Shown: piece after piece, positions 1 to 5,387 of the stretch
Layout of the letters: every line of letters begins with the position of its first letter
Position numbering within the stretch: position 1 is the stretch's first letter
Assembly: GCA_937966095.1 (NCBI GenBank)
Contig: CALCKF010000037.1
Location: 1 to 10,148, forward strand
Length of the DNA stretch: 10,148 nt
Origin: an uncultured Eubacterium sp.
GTDB lineage: Bacteria; Bacillota; Clostridia; Peptostreptococcales; Anaerovoracaceae
Direction: 5' to 3'
Program-made: the position numbers and the translations under genes
Notes under the pieces: generated by a model
What the model was told of the DNA's origin: nothing
Databases searched by the model: none
What the model saw: only the letters and a program-made list of their open reading frames with translations

Positions 1-1
1 T

Positions 2-415
2 GAAAAAGTGTATCTGATACATAGGCGTGACAGTTTCAGAGGCGATATATCTCTTGTGGAACAGATAAAGCATAGAGACAATATCGAACAGATCATGAAC
101 AGTGTAATCACAGGGCTTGAAGGAACGGAAAAACTGGAAGGGATCATACTTACAGGCGGTCGGCGGCTGGATGCGGAAGCTCTTTTCGTTGCTGTCGGAC
201 ACGTGCCGGAAAACGGAGTGATAAGCGGGTTTACGAAACTTGATAATGAAGGGTATGCTGATATAGACGAAAGATGTACAGCCCCTGAAGCCGGAATATT
301 TGTTGCAGGTGACTGTAGAAAGAAGGAGGTATACCAGCTTACTACTGCAGTTGCTGATGGAACGGCAGCAGCCGTGGAAGCGTGTCGATATATAGACAGT
401 CTGCAATCCAAATAA
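2..415 (+). CDS. trxB: Thioredoxin reductase, C-terminal part (5' end outside window)
   Basis: Thioredoxin reductase is a cytoplasmic FAD enzyme that uses NADPH to reduce thioredoxin. The first full codon is at base 2 and about 137 residues are visible; a whole enzyme is about 300-320, so the FAD-binding N terminus and the redox CxxC lie upstream. What is seen: the NADPH-domain motif HRRDSFR near the start, the linker LFVAVGHVPE, and the C-terminal FAD-binding segment GIFVAGDCRKKEVYQLTTA followed by DGTAAAVEA. The usual Arg of the RQ-x-x-TA segment is Tyr here (VYQLTTA), a small oddity. Thioredoxin trxA lies about 4.5 kb away, not adjacent. No clear hairpin terminator follows the stop, so read-through toward the IclR gene 87 bases downstream is possible. 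The family call is firm; the symbol rests on similarity, and a related ferredoxin- or NADH-dependent paralogue cannot be excluded. Confidence 0.88.
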   Translation, partial: EKVYLIHRRDSFRGDISLVEQIKHRDNIEQIMNSVITGLEGTEKLEGIILTGGRRLDAEALFVAVGHVPENGVISGFTKLDNEGYADIDERCTAPEAGIFVAGDCRKKEVYQLTTAVADGTAAAVEACRYIDSLQSK

Positions 416-464
416 TTTGTATAGTAAAAATTTTCAAAAAATATTTCCTCTGACGTATATTTGC

Positions 465-473
465 TGGTATAAT
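465..473 (+). promoter_or_regulatory. Putative extended -10 promoter of the IclR-type gene
   Basis: TGGTATAAT gives a consensus -10 hexamer (468-473) with the TGn extension, about 30 bases before the start codon. The sequence 17-18 bases upstream (TTCCTC region) is a poor -35, as is common for extended -10 promoters. The 416-502 interval is otherwise AT-rich with no recognisable operator. Confidence 0.55.
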
Positions 474-502
474 AGCTAATAGCTGCTGAGGAGGTATTGG
501 AG

Positions 503-1267
503 ATGACTGAAGAAAAAAGTGTCCATTCGATAGAAAGAGCATTCGATATAATAGAAGATGTGGCCGTAAGACAGAACGGAACAAGCCTTACTGATATAGC
601 AACGAGGGTCAATCTTCATAAGAGCACTGTACACAGGATAATATCCACTCTTTTACAAAGAGGATATCTGGAAAAGACTGATCAGGGAAACTATAAACTC
701 GGGCTGAGACTCATAGACGTGGTCAGCCATTATATAAATAATCTTGAGCTGCAGACAGAGGCGAGATCATATATCGCGGATATCGCTGCCCATGTCGGAC
801 TGACATGCAATCTGGGAGTACTGGACGGAGATAAAGTGGTACATATCGAGCGGGTGAATATGAATTCATTGGAAAAGCTGTACTTTCAGATAGGAGATAA
901 AGTAAATGCCTACTGTTCATCTCTGGGTAAATGTTTATTGTCCAACTATTCAAAGAAAGAGATCGAAGATGTGATGGCAGACTGCAGTTTCATTAAATTT
1001 ACTCCAAATACTATCTCGGATATGGAGTCTCTTCAAAAAGAGGTATCTGAGGTCAGGAGCCGCGGATGGGCCCTGGATGATGAGGAGTGTGAAGCAGGGC
1101 AGAGATGTATAGGAGCTCCGATATATGATTACAGGGGAGATATAATCGCAGCTGTGAGTGTCAGCGGTGATAAGCATATATTGACAGATGACAGGATAGA
1201 AGAGATCTCAGGATATCTTGTAAATATGGCAATGAAGATATCAAGCAAAATGGGTTATGTGGAATAA
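503..1267 (+). CDS. IclR family transcriptional regulator
   Basis: IclR proteins are dimeric DNA-binding regulators with an N-terminal winged helix-turn-helix and a C-terminal small-molecule domain. This 254-residue protein has normal family length. The HTH lies at about residues 24-50 (TSLTDIATRVNLHKSTVHRI), and the wing at LEKTDQGNYKLGLRL. The effector domain from about 80 onward has YCSSLGKCLLS and the family signature around ECEAGQRCIGAPIYDYRGDIIAAVSVSG. An in-frame TTG lies six bases upstream, but it is only 2 bases from the Shine-Dalgarno GAGGAGG (488-494); ATG 503 has an 8-base spacing and is chosen. The gene follows trxB on the same strand and faces the ALDH/FIST operon. IclR members often control catabolic genes next to them, so that operon is a candidate target, but no shared operator is visible. 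The effector is unknown. Confidence 0.9.
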   Translation: MTEEKSVHSIERAFDIIEDVAVRQNGTSLTDIATRVNLHKSTVHRIISTLLQRGYLEKTDQGNYKLGLRLIDVVSHYINNLELQTEARSYIADIAAHVGLTCNLGVLDGDKVVHIERVNMNSLEKLYFQIGDKVNAYCSSLGKCLLSNYSKKEIEDVMADCSFIKFTPNTISDMESLQKEVSEVRSRGWALDDEECEAGQRCIGAPIYDYRGDIIAAVSVSGDKHILTDDRIEEISGYLVNMAMKISSKMGYVE

Positions 1268-1276
1268 AAACGACAT

Positions 1277-1318
1277 CAATATAAAATCAGGCAGAAAAAT
1301 CTGCCTGATTTTATATTG
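1277..1318. terminator. Bidirectional terminator between IclR gene and ALDH
   Basis: A perfect 18-bp inverted repeat (left arm 1277-1294, right arm 1301-1318, 6-base loop AAAAAT). The GC core CAGGCAG/CTGCCTG is flanked by AAAA and TTTT inside the stem, so it can act on both strands; on the minus strand a further TTTTT follows. A weaker outer pair, GACATCA 1272-1278 and TGATGTC 1327-1333, could compete with the inner stem. Confidence 0.88.
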
Positions 1319-1344
1319 CTCTGTTTGATGTCAGCGAACAGATA

Positions 1345-2778
1345 TCAGTCTATTATATTTTTAAGGATTATGTTCTTTACTCTTGTCATTTCGTTAAATG
1401 TGCACATAACACCTTCTGTACCTATTCCACTGTGCTTCCAGCCTCCGAATGGTGTTTCGAAAGGTCTGAAGAAACTTGCGCCGTTGATTACAGCTCCACC
1501 GGCTTCCATTGCCTGTGCAACTTTGAAGGCTCGCTTCTGATCTCTTGAGAATACACAGCTGGAAAGTCCGAATTTAGAACTGTTGGCGATTTCTATAGCT
1601 TCCTCGTCAGTATCAAAGCCTATGATCGGAACTACAGGCCCGAAAATCTCCATATCCTTTGCAACATCAGCAGTCTTAGGAACATCTACGATGACTGTAG
1701 GTTCATAGAATGCGCCGTTTCGTTTTCCTCCAAGTATTATCTTGCCACCCTGTTCTACTGTCAGATTTACTTCTTTTTCAACCTTTATAGCCGCTTTTTC
1801 GCTTATGAGGCATGCTACCTGAGTATCTTCTTCCTTAGGATCGCCGTACTTGAGCTGTTTTATCCTGTCTACTGCTTTCTTTGTAAATTCATCCTTAAGT
1901 GAGTTGTGTATCAAAAATCTCTTGCTTGCACAGCATACCTGACCGGTGTTGTACATACGGCCCCATATCATTTCTTCTACTGCAAGGTCGACATCACCGT
2001 CATCAAGCACTATGAATGCATCGTTTCCGCCCAGCTCAAGTGCTGTGTGGGTAAGATTTGCAGCGGCTGTCTTAGCAGTATCTATACCTACTTCAGTGCT
2101 TCCGGTAAGGGTTACAAGGTGTACTCTAGGATCTGATACAGCCGAACCTTTTACGGAGCCCGGTGCAGTTACACACTGGATAACTCCGGCAGGAACTCCT
2201 GACTCAACCAGCATCTCTGTAAGCTTCATAAGAGTAAGAGGATTATCGGATGAAGGCAGTACAAGAGCGGCATTTCCCATCATAAGTGCCGGAGCAACTT
2301 TCTGATCATAAAGGTCACAAGGGAAATTGAACGGTATTATGCATGCGATAACTCCGATAGGCTCTCTTGTAACCAGCTGTATGTGTTTATCCTGCCCGGC
2401 CTCAGCTCCTGGAGGGATTATAGATCCGTAATAGTGCTTTGCATGTTCTATAAATCCGGAAAATCCTATTTTTATATTACCTATCTCAGCACGTGCTTCG
2501 GTTATAGGTTTGCCGTTTTCAGCACAAAGTGTCTGAGCAAGCGATTCTTTGTTGAGGTCTACGAGATCAAGAAATTTATAAAGAATCTCGGCTCTTTTTG
2601 AAATAGGGACTTTTGCCCATATCTTCTGGCCTGCAACGGCAGCTGTTATAGCTTTGTCCAAGTCTTCTGCAGTGGCTTTTGGAACACTGTCAATGACTTC
2701 CCCTGTAGCCGGAGCGATAACATCAAATGTTTCACCGCTGACGCTGTTTACTTTTTCTCCGCCAATTATCATCTTCAT
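1345..2778 (-). CDS. NAD(P)-dependent aldehyde dehydrogenase family protein
   Basis: ALDH-superfamily enzymes oxidise aldehydes to acids through a cysteine thiohemiacetal. Counting from the first in-frame ATG (2787), the catalytic Asn is at 154 (IPFNFP), the general-base Glu at 251 (LELGGND), and the nucleophilic Cys at 285 (GQVCCASKR); EIFGPVVP and PFGGWKHSGIG are also intact. Length of 477-480 is normal. The usually conserved cofactor-ribose Lys in VxKPSE is Leu177 here (LVLPSSDNP). The Shine-Dalgarno AAGGGAG touches ATG 2787, leaving no spacing, but sits 9 bases from Met4 at 2778, so I place the start there. It is the second gene of an operon, 37 bases after the FIST gene. The substrate is unknown; lactaldehyde/succinate-semialdehyde-type groups are nearest by eye. 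A GapN-like non-phosphorylating role is less likely. Confidence 0.9.
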   Translation of the reverse strand: MKMIIGGEKVNSVSGETFDVIAPATGEVIDSVPKATAEDLDKAITAAVAGQKIWAKVPISKRAEILYKFLDLVDLNKESLAQTLCAENGKPITEARAEIGNIKIGFSGFIEHAKHYYGSIIPPGAEAGQDKHIQLVTREPIGVIACIIPFNFPCDLYDQKVAPALMMGNAALVLPSSDNPLTLMKLTEMLVESGVPAGVIQCVTAPGSVKGSAVSDPRVHLVTLTGSTEVGIDTAKTAAANLTHTALELGGNDAFIVLDDGDVDLAVEEMIWGRMYNTGQVCCASKRFLIHNSLKDEFTKKAVDRIKQLKYGDPKEEDTQVACLISEKAAIKVEKEVNLTVEQGGKIILGGKRNGAFYEPTVIVDVPKTADVAKDMEIFGPVVPIIGFDTDEEAIEIANSSKFGLSSCVFSRDQKRAFKVAQAMEAGGAVINGASFFRPFETPFGGWKHSGIGTEGVMCTFNEMTRVKNIILKNIID

Positions 2779-2815
2779 ATTCAACATCTCCCTTCATTTT
2801 AATAATATACGCTGT

Positions 2816-3982
2816 TTATTTTCCGAAAGCTGTGAAGGACAGCATGAGTCCTCCGCAAGTATTGTTGCCGTCATCTTCATATCCGTATTCACCGAAAGTG
2901 AATTCCATGATAAAAGGTATATCGCCGGCATGTTCTTTTACCTGCTGATATACTTCGTTTATTCTGGAATCTATACCGGCCCTTCTTCCGCCGCAGTGTA
3001 CAAGATGGAATCCGGCTATAGGACCGGTCATCCTTGCCTTGAGTTCATCCAGAGTTTTTCCTACTGAAGCGATCAGCTCATCGACAGTGGCTGTCATGAG
3101 GACAACAGCGGTATTCACAGCGAGGTTGTTACCTATAGCCATAGAGCCGTCACTGTTGCCGTTCATAGGATGCCTTATGGCTGCCAGATCACCGAGTCTG
3201 TCCTTTACTGCAAGAGGATTGCATATTGCATAGGAAAGAAGATTTCCGCCTGCAACATCTTCGGCACTTGCCCCTGTCCATTCTCTGTATTGTTCTATTG
3301 CAGGCTTGCCGTTTATTTCAACGAGTGTTCTGTCTCCGTCAATTTTTGTTATGATGCCTGCCTTGTCGGTTTCATTGTATGCGCCGGTGAATTTATTGGC
3401 AAAAGGCTTGTCTGTGTAGAAAAATGCTACAGCCACACCGTCTGCAGTTACCAGCTGATCCGTATAAAGGAGCCATTCGCCGGTTATGGTATTGTCCGCA
3501 GCTGTGCCGCCGAAGAAAGGGACACGTCCTATTACTTCAGTTATGCCTTTGAGGTAGTATTCCTCTTCTCCGGAAGGAGCTGACATATAGAAGTATGCGG
3601 GAGCTTCTGTTTTTCCTGCTGCTTCCAGAGCTTTTTCTGCTACCTTATGACCGGTTTCTCTGGCTGTACCTTCCTTGGCCATGCCTGCAACTCCTACAGT
3701 GAGTTCGTCATCGGAAAGAGCCATCACACCTGCAAATCCGTCATCACTTGAGATAAAGCCCTCAGGAGTTATAACGCCTGTAAATGAAGTGTTGCCTATG
3801 AGGGGAACACCTGGAAGTTCAGATGCGACTGCATCCATAAAGACCTTCTGATCATACTGCACTCCGCTGTAAACGAATGCCATTTTGATATCGCCAAGAC
3901 CTTCCTTGGCCTGTGCGGCAGCTTCCTTTCCGGCTGCAGCGGCATCAGGATTTATGCTGTTTCCAGTTTTAATATTCAACAT
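2816..3982 (-). CDS. FIST domain-containing protein (FIST N + FIST C)
   Basis: FIST is a ligand-binding sensory domain proposed from comparative genomics to bind small molecules such as amino acids; few members have been studied. This 388-residue protein consists of the FIST core only. The N-terminal part (about 30-210) shows PLIGNTSFTGVIT, DGFAGVMALSDD and VPFFGGTAADN. The C-terminal part (about 225-375) shows HPMNG, FHLVHCGGRRAGIDSRINEV and PFIMEFTFGEYG. No membrane segment, signal peptide, kinase, GGDEF or chemoreceptor output domain is attached, so it is a soluble stand-alone form. An in-frame ATG at 4015 exists, but ATG 3982 lies 7 bases after a strong GGAGGAGG and is chosen. It is the first gene of the FIST-ALDH operon and is divergent from the Crp/Fnr gene. 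A role as sensor or substrate-binding partner for the ALDH pathway is inference only. Confidence 0.85.
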   Translation of the reverse strand: MLNIKTGNSINPDAAAAGKEAAAQAKEGLGDIKMAFVYSGVQYDQKVFMDAVASELPGVPLIGNTSFTGVITPEGFISSDDGFAGVMALSDDELTVGVAGMAKEGTARETGHKVAEKALEAAGKTEAPAYFYMSAPSGEEEYYLKGITEVIGRVPFFGGTAADNTITGEWLLYTDQLVTADGVAVAFFYTDKPFANKFTGAYNETDKAGIITKIDGDRTLVEINGKPAIEQYREWTGASAEDVAGGNLLSYAICNPLAVKDRLGDLAAIRHPMNGNSDGSMAIGNNLAVNTAVVLMTATVDELIASVGKTLDELKARMTGPIAGFHLVHCGGRRAGIDSRINEVYQQVKEHAGDIPFIMEFTFGEYGYEDDGNNTCGGLMLSFTAFGK

Positions 3983-4032
3983 ATTATTACCTCCTCCACA
4001 GATATTATTTATCATATTTATTATTTACCGTA

Positions 4033-4061
4033 ATATTAATTCCAAAAATAAAATACGTCAA
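4033..4061 (-). promoter_or_regulatory. Putative promoter of the FIST-ALDH operon
   Basis: On the minus strand, a -35 TTGACG (4056-4061) and a -10 TAATAT (4033-4038) are separated by 17 bases. The expected start is near 4026, giving a leader of about 44 bases before ATG 3982. The palindrome at 4091-4107 is then centred near -73. Confidence 0.65.
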
Positions 4062-4090
4062 TATCCCGGGTTTTACTATACAGAAAAGGG

Positions 4091-4107
4091 GTTTCACAAT
4101 GTGAAAC
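4091..4107. promoter_or_regulatory. Perfect 17-bp palindrome in the divergent FIST/crp-fnr region, putative operator
   Basis: GTTTCACA-A-TGTGAAAC has 8-bp arms around one central base. It lies roughly midway between the two divergent promoters (about -73 from the FIST start and about -76 from the regulator start). TCACA and TGTGA occur everted relative to a CRP site, so it is not the same element as the TGTGAY-N3-RTCACA sites found at 5264 and 8351. It may bind the Crp/Fnr protein or an unrelated factor. Confidence 0.6.
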
Positions 4108-4140
4108 ATACTTGTGTGCGTCATAATATATCCAAAGGCA

Positions 4141-4168
4141 TTGACATTGGACATAAGGAATATATAAT
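4141..4168 (+). promoter_or_regulatory. Consensus promoter of the Crp/Fnr-type regulator
   Basis: TTGACA (4141-4146), a 16-base spacer and TATAAT (4163-4168) match both sigma-A hexamers perfectly. The predicted start near 4175 leaves a leader of only about 18 bases, with the Shine-Dalgarno AAAGGAGG at 4177-4184. Confidence 0.8.
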
Positions 4169-4192
4169 TGTATTTTAAAGGAGGAAAAAGAA

Positions 4193-4852
4193 ATGTCATT
4201 ATCTGAATTTTTTCCGGTTTACAGCAGCCTTTCTGATGAGGACAGAGAAAGGCTTGATTATGCAGCTGTCGAGCGAAATGTCAAGGCAGGCACGCTTCTG
4301 CATGGAGGAGGTTCCGACTGCACCGGGCTGCTGATAGTGGGATCAGGACAGCTGCGGGCATATATATCTTCCGATGAAGGAAGAGAGGTAACTTTATATC
4401 GTCTTTTTGAACGTGACATATGCCTGTTTTCGGCATCATGCATGATGAACAGTATACAGTTTGATATACAGATATCTGCCGAGAAAGAATCAAGATTATG
4501 GATAATACCGCCTGACTTTTATAAGGAACTTATGGATAAATACACTGAGGTATCCAATTACACTAATCAGATCATGGCTGAAAGATTTACGGATGTCATG
4601 TGGCTCATGGAACAGATCATGTGGAAAAGTTTTGACAGAAGGCTTGCGGAGTTTCTGACGGAGGAATCTGTCGTGGAAGAAAGCAGAGAGATAAAGATCA
4701 CCCACGAGAAAATAGCGAACCATATGGGTACGGCACGCGAGGTGGTCACCAGGATGCTGAAATATTTTCAGGATGAAGGTATGATAAAGCTGATGAGAGG
4801 AAAGATCCGGATACTTGATGAGAAAAAGTTAAGAGAGATTGCCGGAAATTGA
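4193..4852 (+). CDS. Crp/Fnr family transcriptional regulator
   Basis: This 219-residue protein has the two-domain Crp/Fnr form: an N-terminal cyclic-nucleotide-like beta barrel (about 15-115), a dimer helix (about 118-150) and a C-terminal winged HTH (about 165-210). The HTH reads ITHEKIANHMGTAREVVTRM; R182, E183 and R187 match in spacing the CRP residues R180, E181 and R185 that read TGTGA half-sites. There is no N-terminal FNR-type four-cysteine cluster. Cysteines are C43, C77 and C83, the last two in DICLFSASC, a pattern I associate with clostridial members and a possible thiol switch. The cAMP-pocket signature R-S is not evident, so the ligand is unknown. ATG 4193 has an ideal AAAGGAGG 8 bases upstream. 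It is divergent from FIST-ALDH and convergent with trxA. Palindromes fitting its recognition helix lie before trxA and the rhodanese operon. Confidence 0.92.
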   Translation: MSLSEFFPVYSSLSDEDRERLDYAAVERNVKAGTLLHGGGSDCTGLLIVGSGQLRAYISSDEGREVTLYRLFERDICLFSASCMMNSIQFDIQISAEKESRLWIIPPDFYKELMDKYTEVSNYTNQIMAERFTDVMWLMEQIMWKSFDRRLAEFLTEESVVEESREIKITHEKIANHMGTAREVVTRMLKYFQDEGMIKLMRGKIRILDEKKLREIAGN

Positions 4853-4866
4853 AATTATATATAAGT

Positions 4867-4892
4867 AAAAAGCCGCAGTACCGCGGCTTTTT
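4867..4892. terminator. Bidirectional terminator between crp/fnr gene and trxA
   Basis: AAAAAGCCGC (4867-4876), a 6-base loop, then GCGGCTTTTT (4883-4892): a 10-bp perfect stem with A and T tracts that serves both converging genes. It begins one base beyond the trxA stop codon. Confidence 0.92.
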
Positions 4893-4893
4893 G

Positions 4894-5202
4894 TTATTTC
4901 AGCATATCGAGTATGTATTCTTTTGGTCTTGCTCCTACAGACTGTCCTGTGACCTTTCCGTCTTTGATCACGAACAGAGAAGGAATGCTCATCACACCGA
5001 ACTGGTGCGCCAGCTGCTGCTGCTGATCCACATTGATCTTACCGACTTTTATTTCAGGGTGCTCTGCAGCGATCTCATCGACTACAGGTGATACCATGCG
5101 GCACGGACCGCACCACTCGGCCCAGAAATCTAGAAGTACCGGCTTATCACTCTCTGTGACTTCCTTTTGGAAATTATCCTTTGTAATGTTTATAACAGAC
5201 AT
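4894..5202 (-). CDS. trxA: Thioredoxin
   Basis: Small cytoplasmic dithiol protein that reduces disulfides in client enzymes and is recharged by thioredoxin reductase. At 102 residues it is of classic length. The active site WCGPC is at residues 30-34, with the buried Asp at 25 (LLDFWAEW), the cis-proline at 74 (SIPSLFV) and the usual GKINVD strand. A short glutamine run, DQQQQLA, about residues 59-65, comes from CAG repeats and is harmless in a helix. ATG 5202 is preceded by AAAGGAGGT (5212-5220) at a 9-base spacing. It is transcribed alone, facing the Crp/Fnr gene and sharing its terminator. Upstream is a probable Crp/Fnr-type operator (5264-5278) with no good -35, suggesting activator-dependent expression. 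Its reductase trxB is at the left edge, not co-transcribed. Confidence 0.97.
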   Translation of the reverse strand: MSVINITKDNFQKEVTESDKPVLLDFWAEWCGPCRMVSPVVDEIAAEHPEIKVGKINVDQQQQLAHQFGVMSIPSLFVIKDGKVTGQSVGARPKEYILDMLK

Positions 5203-5236
5203 CGTATCATGACCTCCTTTGTTTATTTATAATATG

Positions 5237-5242
5237 AATATA
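5237..5242 (-). promoter_or_regulatory. Putative -10 element of trxA
   Basis: TATATT on the minus strand starts 21 bases after the TGTGA-type palindrome, and the -35 position holds only CATACA. The expected start is near 5230, giving a 28-base leader. The area is AT-rich, so other -10 hexamers (for example TATAAA nearer the gene) are possible; this one is favoured because the spacing matches that of the rhodanese operon exactly. Confidence 0.5.
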
Positions 5243-5262
5243 TACTAAAATATCTTTCATGT

Positions 5263-5279
5263 ATGTGACCATGTCACAT
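5263..5279. promoter_or_regulatory. Putative Crp/Fnr-type operator upstream of trxA
   Basis: ATGTGAC-CAT-GTCACAT has 7-bp arms around a 3-base centre and contains TGTGA-N5-TCACA (5264-5278), one base shorter than the E. coli CRP spacing. Its centre lies near -41 of the predicted trxA start, the class II activator position, and near -84 of the divergent DUF134-NifX start. The same core occurs at 8351-8365. Confidence 0.65.
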
Positions 5280-5300
5280 TAAGATTCACAACACTTTTAT

Positions 5301-5310
5301 GGCATATGCC
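5301..5310. promoter_or_regulatory. Palindrome GGCATATGCC, upstream of the DUF134-NifX promoter
   Basis: A perfect 10-bp palindrome centred 22 bp (about two helical turns) upstream of a related palindrome that overlaps the -35. The shared core is CATATG. The pair may be a cooperative repressor site, possibly for the HTH protein encoded directly downstream. Confidence 0.4.
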
Positions 5311-5320
5311 GAAAATATTA

Positions 5321-5348
5321 TTGACATATGTCATAAATCTGATATAAT
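5321..5348 (+). promoter_or_regulatory. Consensus promoter of the DUF134-NifX gene
   Basis: TTGACA (5321-5326), a 16-base spacer and TATAAT (5343-5348). The start is expected near 5355. The -35 is embedded in the palindrome TGACATATGTCA (5322-5333), so a protein bound there would block polymerase. Confidence 0.8.
5322..5333. promoter_or_regulatory. Palindrome TGACATATGTCA overlapping the -35, putative repressor site
   Basis: A perfect 12-bp palindrome covering five of the six -35 bases of the DUF134-NifX promoter. With GGCATATGCC 22 bp upstream it forms a phased pair. The binding protein is unknown; autoregulation by the DUF134 HTH protein is one option. Confidence 0.45.
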
Positions 5349-5387
5349 TGACATGGAAATAAAGAAGCTTTTAAGGAGGTGCTTACG

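Noticed and set aside
445..475. Possible sigma-54 promoter before the IclR gene (TTGCTGG stretch)
   Set aside because: The invariant GG of the -24 element is missing at the right spacing. An extended -10 sigma-A promoter explains the sequence better.
2768..2787. Shared start sequence of the FIST and ALDH genes (both read ATGTTGAATAT)
   Set aside because: The 11-base identity is not extended upstream or downstream and the proteins are unrelated, so it is probably chance.
2654..3067. 137-codon plus-strand open frame over the ALDH/FIST junction
   Set aside because: It is antisense to two well-supported genes, with low-complexity composition and no start signal.
3983..4015. Longer N terminus for the FIST protein, starting at 4015
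   Set aside because: The extension would translate the strong GGAGGAGG Shine-Dalgarno itself. ATG 3982 has ideal spacing from it.
4091..4107. Resemblance to the ParB-binding parS site (TGTTTCACGTGAAACA)
   Set aside because: The half-sites are similar, but three bases (AAT) are inserted at the centre and the first base differs. parS geometry is strict, and no parA/parB is nearby, so an operator is more likely.
5015..5032. CTG/CAG repeat inside trxA
   Set aside because: It is only a short run encoding a few glutamines in a helix; it is too short to suggest repeat-based phase variation.
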